Shown here: positions 23,347-35,617 of the stretch, one piece after another | Position numbering within the stretch: the stretch's first letter is position 1 | Layout: every line of letters begins with the position of its first letter | Source of the DNA: Carposina sasakii | Taxonomy: Eukaryota; Arthropoda; Insecta; Lepidoptera; Carposinidae | Direction: 5' to 3' | Assembly (NCBI GenBank): GCA_014607495.2 | Contig: CP053156.1 | Span: forward strand, 10,478,001-10,542,000 | Length of the DNA: 64,000 bases | Notes under the pieces: generated by a model | What the model was told of the DNA's origin: nothing | Database searches by the model: none | The model's input: only the letters and a program-made list of their open reading frames with translations | Translations under genes and position numbers: made by a program

Positions 23347-24895
23347 CAATTAACATATTGGTGCCTCTTTAAGCACATCATATTCTCGAAGATTTGCTTG
23401 ATCTATGACTGTAATTGATTTTTGATATCGCGTTGATATAAAAACTCAATATGCAGTATCACTTGCAAGACATGGGTTTTAATCGATTTCATGAAGTACA
23501 AAAAAGTTATCAATGTTATAAGGACTGATTTTTCATACCAGTATTGAAGCTGTCTTGATTGATTGTAAAACAGCATCAAATCTTATCTGAGATATTGGTT
23601 ATTGAAAAATCTATCCTCAAATTTATATTAATTTAATTAGAATGCATGCATTTCAGTAATTTAAAAGCGATCACGATGCAAAAGATCTCCTTGTCCGCTA
23701 TATTGTTGGCGACATTACTGATTTTAAAAAGTTTAATTGCCCAGCATTGGTTAAAATTTCGTAAGCTAGTGCTTGGTTACGGGATTGTCTAGTACTATAC
23801 GACCGACCGAGTTTACCGAATAGTTGATAGCTTCCACCTATATACCTACTCTAAGGTTATCAGCTTTTTTCTCATATAAAGGCTAGAATTTCTGGGTTTT
23901 TATAAATATGATATGACTGTATAATGAGAATTTAAAAAATTGGTCGAAAGGGAAATAATATGTATACCTAGTAATGTAACTGATGAGAGAATATTGCAAT
24001 TATTATTGGCTATTGTAAGATATGTGTTATATCTAGTACTTAGGTATTATGTTTCAGTATGAGAAGTTGTTAGGCAGCTTTATTGATTTCGAAAATTATT
24101 ACTTGCGTATGTTTCTGTGTAACAATACTTATAATTAATTATTAATGATAATCAAATTTAAGTATGTCTAGTCTAGGTTTTAAGCTTCGCCATAAATCTG
24201 TTCCTTTAGATAGATACATAATGCTATTTAAGAAAGTATATTATATTTAAGTACAAGTTAAACGTAGTATTGAAAGATATATTAAAAATATTTTAAATTT
24301 AGGTTGATAATTATATAAACTAATTAATGTAATGCTTCTTAAAAAGCTTACTAAATTGAATTTTATTTACCTTCGTGCTATGTCCAAGTACATTATTTTT
24401 TAACAAAGTATTTAAAATACCATCCCTTTGAGCAAGTACGACTTTTTAACGGATTATTACGTAATTGTCACATAGATAAATTTCATCAATTTTACTTCCG
24501 ATAAACGTAAAAAAGTGCGTACTTGGCATTCCGTATTGGAATTTAAATTCAAAGTATCGAAATAAAATAATTATCTAAAGCAATTCAAAATTGTACATTC
24601 ATATCATTTTCTTGCGTTTTAAATTGCATAATGATATTAAAAGAATAATTTATTAATCTGAATTATTGAGAAAATGGTACATACAAAGAATATATTTTAA
24701 CTAAACTATTACTCAGGTTCGAGCCTAACTGTAAGACTTTGCATTTAAATAGCGACTACTTTAACAATTCTTGTCAGTTGTAGTATTAATGTTATAAATA
24801 TCTTAATGTAATAAAAAAATTGATAAAATCTCTTTCATTATTATACTTACAAAACAGGAAATAACTTACGAATCTCCAATCTTTCCCCTACACTA
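23347..24895. other. Gene 1 3' region, otherwise blank
   Basis: 3' UTR of gene 1 begins here. No AATAAA was seen close to the stop; the first clear one I noticed is far away at 24810-24815, so the polyadenylation site is unresolved. Confidence 0.35.
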
Positions 24896-24896
24896 T

Positions 24897-24995
24897 ATAC
24901 AGAGTGTAACAATAGGGGTGTTAAGCGAAAACCTAAAACTTTGAAAATAACCCATTATAAACAACCTATCCACGATATATGAAATCACGTATTCA
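24897..24995 (+). mobile_element. MITE fragment (ACAGGGTGTAACA family)
   Basis: ATACAGAGTGTAACAATAGG then GTTAAGCGAAAACCTA: the left end of the family whose complete copy is at 60256-60519. Confidence 0.6.
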
Positions 24996-25850
24996 TTTTT
25001 AAGAATGTATGTTCCATCCAGTTGTTTTTACATACTATCTGAAAAAATTAACATTAACAGTGTAAATGGTTCGATATCTTTGCGAACTTCGCTGTCACTT
25101 TTAAAATGGTTACAGTGACTAAGGCTAGGGGGCCAATTCTCTAAAAGTCTCGAGTTGGCACGAAGCCTAAAAAGAACCGTTAATAACCGACGTAATTAGA
25201 CATATTTCAGCACGAGACAGATATTTGATTTTATTCTGTCATATTCACGACCACGGCATGCTAAAATATACTTTAATACTCCAGCGGTACCGCGCACCGC
25301 ACCGCGTTCGTTAATGGTTCGTTAGTAGTTGCATTTCGGCTCAAAATTTTTGGAGAATTGCCCCCCAGTTTAGAAGCATGTCTAGCTATACCTACTGTCT
25401 GGTAAAATAAACATTTGACTTCACTTCACTCAAAGTGTACAAGCTTTCTCCAGAGGGTTGTAATCATAACATTTCGCTTAGCTTTCCCCTTCTGTTACAT
25501 CCTGTAAATGCTCGTGACTTGTATACTCTGTTTAAATATGGTTTAAATGCAGTATGGTTAAATACAGCCAATTACTATTTCTCTAAAAAAATTGTATCCC
25601 TTTCGATTACTAGCTAGTTAGACAGAGATATAATTATGTATCCACCTCGACCACTGCCACATAGTATTTACCTACATTTGGTTTTACTATGACTAATGAT
25701 GATATAGGTTTCAATATTGTTGTTGTTATCAAATAAGGTTAATACGTTTTCAAATACATATGACTATTAGTCATAAAAACAAGGCAACATTCTGAAATAA
25801 TATGTAGATAATACTAAATTGCTAGAGCCTTGTATATGTCGGATTCATAT

Positions 25851-26109
25851 TGTAGAACACGCCGTATTACAAAACGGCTAGGCATTATGAATAGTATGGA
25901 TTTTAGGAGGACACAATTTGGCTTTTAGCACTTTGCCTGCTTAATAAATTAGATTAGGTTATGCTAGAACTGTTTAAATAACAACGCACGTGCCGAGCGA
26001 GCGAAGCGAGCGTGTCGCGGTAGCTACCGGCGAAGTGCTAAAATGTTTTTTTATTTTTATTTCATATTATTCATAATGTCTAGCCGTTTTGTAATACAGC
26101 ATGTTCTAT
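25851..26109. mobile_element. MITE with ~48-bp terminal inverted repeats
   Basis: Left arm TGTAGAACACGCCGTATTAC and AAAACGGCTAGGCATTATGA is complementary, with a few mismatches, to the right arm at 26062-26109. The centre holds a GC-rich block GAGCGAGCGAAGCGAGCG. No coding capacity. Confidence 0.8.
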
Positions 26110-26624
26110 AATATGACTACGATATGTACACATACCAAAGCCAGGTGTTGGCGTAGGTGGAGATGCAGGAGTTACCTATAAAAAAATATACATATTATGG
26201 GTAGACCTATGCTGATAGTGTAACTCCAAAATCGTTAAAGCCTTGTTATACTTATAACAAAGTGCAGGTGCAGGTGTAAGTGCGGATACAGGAGTCACGT
26301 ATGCTGAAAAGTGTAAAGTGGCAGCTTTTTACACATTGGTAGGAGCAGGTAGGCAGCAAAAAAAAACCAACAACAACAACAGGACATTAATCGACACATA
26401 TATTTCGCCAACACCCGTGGCATCTTCAGGATTAGGTTTTCAGGTTAGGTTAGTGGGATCTGGTTGCGACTGTAGTGGCTTGTGTTCGTGACCATGAGTC
26501 GGCAGATCCGAGGGTCAGCGGAGGGTGCAGGGCCCGGTGGTGGCCAATCCCTCGATGGAAATTCGAACTTCCGAATAGTGATGTTATTTAGTAAATAATA
26601 ATGTTAATTATATTTAATGAAGAC

Positions 26625-26770
26625 AAGATCAGTGACAAGCAACTTAACTAGCTTTTCACCTGAGAGCATGCCCGAGTTCCTTAGTCGACTCTTATGACAA
26701 TCGAAATGCACGGAAGGAGATGTAGCTGCTGTGATGATTGCAGTCAGCACAGGAAATCCTAAGCTCCTTC
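26625..26770 (+). repeat. Dispersed repeat family S fragment
   Basis: Contains 'caacttaactagcttttc' then CCTGAGAGCATGCCCGAGTT and GAGTCGACTCTTATGA, a string found again near 36645, 47255, 52250, 58200 (reverse) and 61290. Nature unknown, SINE-like. Confidence 0.6.
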
Positions 26771-27002
26771 TCATTGATCCCAAGAACCTTGCCAGTTAGA
26801 AAGGTGCGTCACTACGGACAGAAGAAGTTGATTTCGGACTACATTAAACATGATCTTTCACAAAATAATAATATTGTTTTTTGTTCATTTACCTAATTTG
26901 ATTATTGCATGGGATGGGAACTACAACTAATTAAGCAATTTTATTGAGCCTATTGTTTTTCAGATTGTGCTCGCCTTGAGCAACTTTACTATTTACTTTT
27001 TT

Positions 27003-27245
27003 GACGGCCGATTGGTGTAGTTGGTAGTGGCCCTGCTCGCTGCGCCATAGGTCCTGGGTGCGAACCCCGGTATGTGCAAACATTGATATGATGAATATTG
27101 ATGTTTGTTTCCGAGTCATGGATGTTTCTATACTTATCTATTAATATACTGTTGCTCAGTACCCACGACACAAGACCTTATGGATCTTAATGTGGGACTA
27201 AGTTAATGTGTTGTGAAGTGTGTAAATATTTAATATTATTTATTA
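27003..27245 (+). mobile_element. tRNA-derived SINE copy 2 (best preserved)
   Basis: A box TGGTGTAGTTGG at about 27013-27024, B-box region GGGTGCGAACCCC at about 27056, then the SINE body with 'catggatgtttctata' and 'cacgacacaagacctta', ending in an A/T-rich tail. The minus-strand frames across it are spurious. Confidence 0.85.
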
Positions 27246-27565
27246 CTCGCATAATGATAGATGTGTAATGGTTTTTTAAAACAAAGCCTAAGACGTGTTT
27301 TAGAACCTTTTAAATATTTGATTTATTTAGTAAATATTTTATGTATTATTAAAGTTTTAAGGCGACTAAGCAACTTGTCACCGATCACTAACATCTTTAC
27401 TCGCTATACTAAGCGTGGCTGTGGGATTTCCTTGATGATTGTGCAGTTTTCACTACCCTATATCGGGAACACAACCGTGTATGTTGTGTTATGTTAAAAT
27501 AACGTTGCAATAATGTAAAAATTAAAAAGTTTAAAGAGATGGTCAAATTCTTCATCCGAGTTAAT

Positions 27566-27632
27566 GGCCCGGTAGTTCAGTTGGTTAGAGCGAAGCACGG
27601 ATGGAGAGGTCGTTCAGGTCTCAATCGGGTGA
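27566..27632 (+). other. tRNA-Ile-like pseudogene or SINE head
   Basis: GGCCCGGTAGTTCAGTTGGT then TAGAGCG closely resembles the 5' half of insect tRNA-Ile. The anticodon arm is not recognisable, the B-box region (GGTCTCAATCGGG) is altered and there is no matching acceptor 3' strand, so it is not a working tRNA gene. Confidence 0.55.
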
Positions 27633-28135
27633 ATATTTTTTCATTTCTTAATATTATTTATGTTATTAATAGATTTTAACAAAATTATTCAAAATATTGG
27701 GCCCTTTACTAAGTTGGTCAAGTTAAGAAAAGGCACGTGCAGTTACGTGCCAGTTAATCAAATCAGCACAATAACACAAGTGGGTGTTAACAAATACTCA
27801 GAAATAGCAAGTGCACCGGTCTACCTCAACCGCATTATAAGGTCACTGCCCTTTGAAGTTCATGGTCCAGGAGTTAATGACGTCATCACTCAACATTGAG
27901 TCTGATGTTGACATTGACGTCATTTTGAGGTCAAAGTGGGTGTGGTCGTTAAGTAATTCACTTAAACAACTCGCCCTAATAGGTTTAATAGGACCTACAC
28001 AAAAGTATAGAGGAATATCTTATTTCTCTATGACGAAAGGAATCAGGGGATTTAGACAGAGAAACATTATATCTCGATCGAATCATACCTAAATTGAACT
28101 GCCACAATTTATTGATTGGGTATGTGTGTAGTGTA

Positions 28136-28400
28136 TACAGGGTGTAACAAAAGGAGCATGTTAAGCAAATAGCTATGAATAGCCCACTATAATTCTAATA
28201 ATGAAATAGCCCACATATCTACTAAATTTTAGAATCGAAATCACATGTTTATATTTTACATAATAGACAGATCCTAAGCATCTCAGGAATGTACATACAA
28301 TGTTGAAAAATAAATATATGATTTCGTTGTAATAATAAATATACGATTGTGGAAAGGTTTTTAATAGAAGGCTGTTTTCATAGCTTTCCTTTCTATTGCA
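28136..28400 (+). mobile_element. MITE (ACAGGGTGTAACA family), partial
   Basis: ATACAGGGTGTAACAAAAGG then GTTAAGCAAATAGCTATG and 'atcgaaatcacatgttta', as in the copy at 60256, but the right end is decayed. Confidence 0.65.
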
Positions 28401-28724
28401 CTCTTTATGGTTACTCTCAAAATTCCAATTATTTAGGTACTCTTTTTAACCTTATCGAATAAATGGAATTTACTGAACAAAGTGATCGAAAAATGATTCA
28501 TTTACGAAACAGTTTTGCTTTCGATTTCTAACTTACTATCTTCATAAGTCGTTATCGTTTGATGGGAAAACCACATTTCACTACAAGGAAAATCACTAGC
28601 AAATATCTATAGATATATCTTTTAGTTTTAGACGGTCATGGTGACAAGTAACTTAGCTTAGAAGTCAATAAACAGAATAAGATCTAACACGAAAATTCCA
28701 TCAGTCCACTTTTTCCCCACCCCA

Positions 28725-28815
28725 GATGGTTTGCTGGAAGAAATCTCTTTCAGAGATAAGCACGCCTTTGTACATTTTCTTTCATAATTTCTGTCTGTAT
28801 GTGTACAATAAAGAA
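28725..28815 (+). repeat. Retroelement tail-like repeat (copy 1)
   Basis: GATGGTTTGCTGGAAGAAAT, then AGATAAGCACGCCTTTGTAC and an ACAATAAAGAATAAAAATAA tail. The reverse complement is at 46880-46990. Looks like the 3' end of a non-LTR retrotransposon. Confidence 0.6.
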
Positions 28816-28956
28816 TAAAAATAAGAATTAAGAATTTTTTCGAGTGTGCTTGACCTAGTATTAGTAGCAGTTTATATAGGGTGCATTTTAAATTATACAC
28901 CTCAATTTTAAACCTAATCCTATGATTATGGATTATGTAGCCAAGTAATAATTATC

Positions 28957-29208
28957 ATCTAAAAAGTTTGAATAAAAAAATTAGTTGTAAGGTAATCAGA
29001 GCATTTCGTAATTTGATCTGTAAAGTGTGTACTAAGTAAACACTAAGTAAATATCATCTAAAAAGTTTGAATAAAAAAAAATAGTTTTATGTAAGGTACG
29101 AGTAATATCAGAACACTTCGTAATTTACTTAGTGTGTTTACTTTACAGGTCAAATTACGAAGTGTTCTGATTACCTTACTTAAAACTGTTTTTTTATTCT
29201 AACTTTTT
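28957..29208. repeat. Foldback repeat
   Basis: The arm at 29059-29125 (AAAAAGTTTGAATAAAAAAA ... CAGAACACTTCGTAATTTAC) is complementary to 29151-29208. A third, direct half-copy precedes it at 28957-29040. Confidence 0.7.
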
Positions 29209-29635
29209 AAATAATATGACTAGTTGGTATCTAAATAAAGGATATTAATAAGTAGTTTAAAAGATAACGATGAAGCCATAGGTATGTTCCAACCTTTAAA
29301 TAACAAATTTACCTTGTATTTCGGCATCCTGTTCCGCGTTGACATTTAAGGTGATTTTAAAACTTACCTGGAAATAAACAAGTCAATATTAAAACTAAGT
29401 TGGTAAGTACGTAGTTAATTTGAAACAAGTTTCTAATAATTAATTAACAATCCTACGTATACATACACTAACATTAGTGTTTGTTTTTCTCGAGTTAATT
29501 TTTTAATCCATTCATCTATGGCTTTACAGCCAATTTCTATAACCAAACTTGCAAGACTTTTTACATAATATTATACATAGATTTCTTAGATTAATAATTG
29601 GTATTCGCTCCATCATTCTAAGATAGATTTAATCT

Positions 29636-29968
29636 ATACACATCTATACATATAATAAAAATGTAACGGTTCGCTGTCTGTACATGGAAGATATATAAGA
29701 GAAAATATTATAGAATACCTTTATCAACGCAATAGTACCCAAAACAATGATTTTTAGATTTTTGTCTGTTTGTCGGTTTGTCTGTGCGTTTGTGCACGCT
29801 AATCTCAGAAACGGCTGAACCGATTTCGATGCAGTTTTCAGGAATATATTGTGACAGGTCCCACTTAACATATAGGTTACTTTTTATCCCGGGAAAATGT
29901 TTTATACCGGATAATTTCGATATTTTGTTTTTTCTGTAGTCCAAGCGGACGGACGACCGTCCACTAGT
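29636..29968 (+). mobile_element. Interspersed repeat family B copy 3
   Basis: 'ctaatctcagaaacggctga' and 'gatgcagttttcaggaatat', ending at GGACGACCGTCCACTAG. Minus-strand frames at 29644-30046 are in the repeat. Confidence 0.75.
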
Positions 29969-30067
29969 CTTCAAGAAATTGTTTTCAATATTATTTAATA
30001 ATTTTATTTCAAGTTCATCATAGAGCAAGTGTTGTCGTCTTGCCATTATTTACTTGTTTACTTAAAC

Positions 30068-30183
30068 TCTCATCATCATCATTATCAGCCATGAGAAGTC
30101 CACTGCTTAACATAGGCCTCCCCCAACAGCCTCCATTCCGACCGGTCGGAAACGGCTTGCATCCAACCGAAGCCTGCGACCCG
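30068..30183 (-). mobile_element. Non-LTR retrotransposon 3' end
   Basis: TCATCATCATCATTATCAGC tract, then AAGTCCACTGCTTAACATAG and GGCCTCCCCCAACAGCC; a decayed minus-strand LINE tail as at 53321 and 63465, with a variant sequence beyond it. Confidence 0.65.
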
Positions 30184-30441
30184 TGACAAACTATAATCAC
30201 GCTCAACTATTGAAAAATATCTCATATTAAAGAAAACAAACTCTCACCCGAGTGGGCACGCAAGGAAATATTTGCCACTAAGAATACGTTACGTTGAAAC
30301 TAAAAGCTAGAATAAAATATAAAGAGCTAAAAAAATGGACTTAAAATCTCTAAGAGCTGAGTAGGATTAATGGTTATGTAGAGATAGATGTGATGAGAGA
30401 GATGTATAATTAAAATGCAACTGTACTGATTTTATACCTAT

Positions 30442-30960
30442 ACAGGGTGTTTGTGACAGCCAGGCAAATACTGAGATACTCAAAACAATGGTACTTGTTC
30501 AGGTGGTGGGCGCACCCATAATTTGTTTGAACTTCCGAATTGTAACGCCTAATACAATTTCATTTATACGACATTGTTATTACTCGCAGGAAATTAATTT
30601 TTGATTTTATTACACGCAATGTTTGCTTTCCGCGCCAATTATATCGGGCGATCCTGTGACTAGTTAAATAGACTTATTGGTTATTTTGTGATACATTGCT
30701 GTTTTTTGGATCACTTGTGACTCTCCTTTGGGGTTGATCAGTTAAATGAACTTTATTGAAAGCAACTTTTTTTTTTAATCATCCATACGTTAGAATTTTA
30801 TTTTTAAGCCATTATTTAAGGCCCACTTAAACGAGTCACACTATTTTTTCCCGAAAAAATGCAAAAAAGTCAGAAAATGTTAGGATTTTCCTGCGAAAAT
30901 TTTCACTGGTTTTCATCGCAGAGTGATGGTCTGAATTCACCATATGAATATTTGTCTGTC
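30442..30960 (+). mobile_element. MITE (ACAGGGTGTxTGTGA family) copy 1
   Basis: Begins ACAGGGTGTTTGTGACAGCC. It shares 'ttcctgcgaaaatttt', 'tgactctcc' and GGGGTTGATCAGTTAA blocks with the next copy. Right terminus not clear. Confidence 0.6.
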
Positions 30961-30984
30961 TGTCTTTTACATACCTACATACAT

Positions 30985-31417
30985 ACAGGGTGTGTGTGAG
31001 AGCCAGGCAAATACTGAAATACTGAACACGTATCATTGTTTTGAAATATATGACAGTGTTATTTCTTGCCGGAATTTTTAATTTTATGTTTGCTTTCCGC
31101 ATCAATTGTATCGGGCGACACTGTGACTATTTAAATGGGCTTATTGGTTATTGTGCGATACATTTCTGATTTGTGAATCACTTGTGACTCTCCATTGGGG
31201 TTGATCAGTTAATTGTACTTTTTTGAGGCCAACTTGTTTTATCGAAATTATCCATAGGCTAAGTGATTATCTAAGACCTACTTAAATGAACTACTATTTT
31301 TATCCTAAAAAAAGGCGGGAAGATTTTGACATTTTCCTGCGAAAATTTCCAGTGGTTTTAGCCTCCGGTCTAAAGTCGTCATGTCAATATTTTCCTGGCT
31401 ATCACAAACAGCCTGTA
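30985..31417 (+). mobile_element. MITE (ACAGGGTGTxTGTGA family) copy 2
   Basis: Left ACAGGGTGTGTGTGAGAGCC, right GGCTATCACAAACAGCCTGT: a terminal inverted repeat. It lies about 25 bp after the previous copy in the same orientation. Confidence 0.7.
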
Positions 31418-31671
31418 TTACCAAAATGGGGTAGCCAGAATCATAAAGGAGATTATGACTTTCGAAAGCAACCATATTGCGCCGGCCGACCCCATAAATA
31501 AAATATGAACATTATGATCCATTAGGTACGTACCAATAGCGCTTCACTCGGGACTATTATTAAATAATATAATAGAAGTGTACAAAATGCACACTTACTA
31601 AGTCCCACGTGGAAACGGGTAAGCCTACCATCGCTTTTCGCTTGTATAATGTTACTGAGTCACCTTAAATA

Positions 31672-32053
31672 TACAGGTGTTTTATCGTTGCCACCCTTAA
31701 CGAAGGGTACGTACTCTATACATCAAATAAAGTAAGTTTATGCCAAAAAAGAATGCTGGGAAATGATGTAAAATTCTTTGATTTTTTTTATTACTTGATC
31801 GGGCGAAATTTATAGTATCCAGTGTTTATGCTAGTTTTTTCATAGATAAATATTAATTATTTCTCGTGAAAAATCTTCCTACGCGCGTCAATGTGCATTA
31901 ATGCAGAAAAACGCAGTCTATTTACTCAACTTTGGACCCTAATATTTTGGAAACCAGACACTTTCCAGGTATGCTTCCATGGAGAAAAATGATCGTGATG
32001 ATGAGGAGATTCCGTAGTTTTTGGGAACGTTGACGACCAAAAATCACCTGTAT
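31672..32053 (+). mobile_element. MITE family A copy 3
   Basis: TACAGGTGTTTTATCGTTGC at the left, GACGACCAAAAATCACCTGT at the right. Full-length. Confidence 0.85.
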
Positions 32054-32360
32054 AGTTATAAAAGCAAAATAAATCACTCACTGATTAATCACAATCTTTA
32101 TTCCTTTTATTATACCTAGGTAAATTTATTATAAATAAAATTGACGTAGACTGGAAGTTTGTATGAAAGTCTATGTCTTTAAGGATTTTTTGAATTTTCC
32201 ACGGGATTAAGACAATACTTCGTAGTTAAAACTAGAGCCTCGTCCGAAATACTAGGTGCTTCAAGGTAAGGTTAATTTCGGGTTTCTCGAAGTTTAAGTC
32301 GAAACTAGTAACATTTTTAAAACTAAAAATACAATACAGAGGTTTATGTTGTCGATTACT

Positions 32361-32732
32361 ATACAGGATGTTTTTTTGTGGCCACCTTTAACGAAGGGTA
32401 CGTATTCTATACATGAAATAAAGTAAGTTTATGCCAAAAAAAAATGCTGGGAAAAAAAAAAAATTTGATATTTTTTTTTTAAATTCCTTGATCGTGCGAA
32501 ATTTATAGTGTCTAGTGTTTATGTTAGTTTTTTTATAGACAGATATTAATTATTTTTCGTGAAAAAATCCTGCTACGCGCGTCTATGTGCATTTATGCAG
32601 AAAAAAGCAGTCTATTTACTCAACTTTGGACCCTAATATTTTAAGGTATGCTTCCATGGAGAAAAATGATCGTGATGATGAGGAGATTCCGTAGTTTTCG
32701 GGAACGTTGACGACCCAAAATCATCCTGTATA
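32361..32732 (+). mobile_element. MITE family A copy 4
   Basis: ATACAGGATGTTTTTTTGTG at the left, ACCCAAAATCATCCTGTA at the right; lies only about 300 bp after copy 3 in the same orientation. Confidence 0.85.
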
Positions 32733-33422
32733 TTAAATTGGTACCCATCTAATTAACTGATCACAAAAATCAATTACAATAGCGCGTTTATTATTATCAA
32801 CCTATACCTATGTAATCTTAGTAATTATAAAAACTAATGAGATAACTCTATTACTGTACGATTAATGTAAATTTTGTTAAATTGTGATAATTAAACACTT
32901 AAATTAGTTGGAACGGTTATTACTTTAATGAAATCATTAATTTTAAATAATAAGTTTTTTTATTATAAAGTCCAGTTTAGCTAAATAACAGGCTTTAGCC
33001 CACATATTACCCCTGTGATCTATGCTTTAGCCCTACAACGCAAGTTGTATTCTGGTGGTGTAAGGAAATTAAAGAAAAATTGTGATAATTCGCAAGTTTG
33101 CAGATGGTCTTAGTTTATCCTCCGTGTGATTAAGACTGATTTCACACACGACCGAGTTCACACTAGCATGCTAATGAGAGGTTATGACCGCAGAGTTCAA
33201 TGTTATTACAACAGAATAGAATTTCGTAACAAAATGCCACATCTTGAGTTACGCCACGGATTTTACATACTTTTTAAGATTGACTTCTCGTTTAGATAAA
33301 CCATTCTAAATACTCAATTTTTAGTTACTTACACACTGACCTAGACTTGGCACGAATACAATAGTCATCAATGGCCATGTCTTAGTATCTAAATAATGTA
33401 AGAACCTTTTAAATTATAATGT

Positions 33423-33566
33423 GGTCGCTTCTGACCGTCAGACTTAAACCTAAACTTAAATTTGGTCCTACCTGTCCCTTTCTGTCTCAGCCATTTGTGT
33501 TAAGAATAGAAAAGGACAGACCTGACTAATTTGAAGTTTACGTTTAAGTGTAACGGTCAGAATCAA
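33423..33566. mobile_element. Foldback element, family D copy 1
   Basis: GGTCGCTTCTGACCGTCAGA at the left, pairing with TAACGGTCAGAATCAATCA at the right, and 'acttaaacctaaacttaaat' pairing with 'gaagtttacgtttaagtg'. Confidence 0.7.
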
Positions 33567-33606
33567 TCATATTATATTATATATTGAACGCGAGACCAGG
33601 TAGCAA

Positions 33607-33800
33607 GACGACCGGTTGGTGTACCACCACTACCAACAGTGGCCCTGCCTGCATGAATATCGATGTTTGTATCCAAATCATGGATGTTTCTATATTTATC
33701 TATGTATTATCTATGTATTTATATATACCGAAGACCTTAGGAATCTTAGTGTGAGACTAGGTCAATGTGTTGTGAAGTGTGTGAATATTTATTTATTTAT
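33607..33800 (+). mobile_element. tRNA-derived SINE copy 3, deleted
   Basis: GACGACCGGTTGGTGTACC head, then a jump to the body ('atggatgtttctatatttat'), losing the B-box part. Ends in the (ATTT)n tail. Confidence 0.7.
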
Positions 33801-34304
33801 AAAAAAAGGTAGGTTACAAGGAGACTCCCGGAAAAAGTATTTATTTAGATACGATTAAAAACATAGATACTAAGGAGAAATTTTACGAGGTGTAGTTTTT
33901 TCACATTCTTATACGATATCCGTTATTTTGAGACTGGTATGCAAGATGAAAATATGTGGAAAATCGTGAAAAACATCTAAAAATGTAGGAGTTGGTTAAG
34001 AACATAAACAAGACGTAATCGATATGTTAGCACCAGTGTTCTGTTTAGTGTTCGAATATGTTTGTAATCAAGTTTATAGCGAATACGGTTTTTAATATTT
34101 CTGTGTAGGATTTCCTCTCAAGGTAACCATGTGCGTAAGAACATATTGCGAAGTGTACCAGCTTATCATCAGCTTATTAACATATTATATGTGTCCAGGC
34201 TAAATATATGTTTGGAATTGGGTAAATAACATACTTAACTAAAATCTCTCACCTTAGTTCAAGTCTCTTCCGATTTTTTATTCAAACTTTTCCATAAACA
34301 ATGT

Positions 34305-34676
34305 GGTCGATTCTAACCGCGCCATACTTAATCATAAGCTAACAAATGTTCTGTCTCAGCAATTTATTAGTACTTTACGAATGTCCTTATGACAGGCAAA
34401 ATCCTACTAATATTACAAACGCGAAAGATGTATGTATTTGAGTATATAAGGACGTTTGTTGCTCTTTCACGCGAAAACCACTGAATGGATTTTGATGAAA
34501 CTTTACATTAATATAGCTTACATATCAGAATAACACAGAGCTACAATTTATCCCGGGAAAACATTTTTATCCCGGATAATTTCGATATTTTTTTTTTTTG
34601 TAGTCCACGGACGCAGTCGCGGGCGTCCACTAGTAAATTATAATGTGAAGATTAAGAATGGCAGTCAGAATCGACC
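34305..34676. mobile_element. Foldback element, family D copy 2, split by an insertion
   Basis: Left end GGTCGATTCTAACCGCGCCA, right end TGGCAGTCAGAATCGACC. The middle is interrupted by a family B repeat at about 34397-34634. Confidence 0.75.
34397..34634 (-). mobile_element. Interspersed repeat family B copy 4, nested
   Basis: 'atcctactaatattacaaac' to GTCGCGGGCGTCCACTAGT. Lies inside the family D copy at 34305-34676, so it inserted later. Confidence 0.7.
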
Positions 34677-35350
34677 ACAACGTCTTGGAGTAATGTTATA
34701 CCTTTATAACTAATTTACCTAATGAAAAGATCGGTTCCAAAAGCAATTTTAGAGCTTTGTTTGTTTTTATAACAGATGTAACTTCTTTATCTGCTAAAAT
34801 CTACGAGTATTTCATAATTCCGTTATACAGTAATAACACCGTCTGTATCTATACTATCTATTGAAGGTAGATACTATCTACTACGAGTACATAATACATA
34901 CTTGATAGTACCTACAGATACCATGACTCATGTACTTAATCAGGCTTGAAAACTGAGTTATGATGATAACCAATGATGTAATTTGACTGCGTCATAAAAT
35001 TTAGAGCAAGGTTAATGTAGTAAAAACGTTTGTTTGCTGAGGAAGTCCGTTTTGGACATTTTGTAATTTTAGTACAACCTTCATGAGTTTATGGCAAATA
35101 TCTTATCTAAGAACATTTACAATAGGTACACAATAGGTTTACAATAGGGACACGCATCATCATCCTAAATTATTCCATGGAGTGGACTCCTACAGACTAT
35201 CTTTTAGCCTACTTCAGGCACTAGTCTCTTATACTCGTACTACGGGTTGATGTTTCTTTTATCGTTTCATGTATAGATACTGTTGTTACATTGTGATGAG
35301 AAATAAATAAATTGAAATTATGTAAATGTGAATACACTCGCCTTAGATTA

Positions 35351-35617
35351 GGGGTCATTCATAAATTAAGTCACACGAATTCCATGATTTTTTGCCCCTC
35401 CCTCCTCTTTGTCACAGCAGGTCACATTTGTGAGAACCCCCACCCTAGAGTGTGACGTCACATTTAGCTTTTTTTGCAAATTTATATTTGGAGATTATCG
35501 AATGAAAATGTGACGTCACGAAATTTAGAACCCCTCCCACCCCCTTGCCACACAATGTCACAGTTTGACGACCCCCCCCCTCCCCCTTAATCTATGACGT
35601 AATATATGGATGGCCCC
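35351..35617. mobile_element. TTA-flanked MITE with two TGACGTCA sites
   Basis: TTA at 35348-35350 and 35618-35620 flank inverted termini GGGGTCATTCATAAATTAAG and GGGGCCATCCATATATTACG (right end read on the minus strand). Internal: TGACGTCA at 35453-35460 and 35511-35518 (the cAMP-response-element palindrome) and a C-run around 35571-35586. No coding capacity. Confidence 0.75.

Noticed and set aside
27660..28092. Two overlapping 79-codon + strand frames
   Set aside because: Different frames, no signal peptide, no recognisable motif, no splice context; the sequence contains ATGACGTCAT but nothing else to support a gene.
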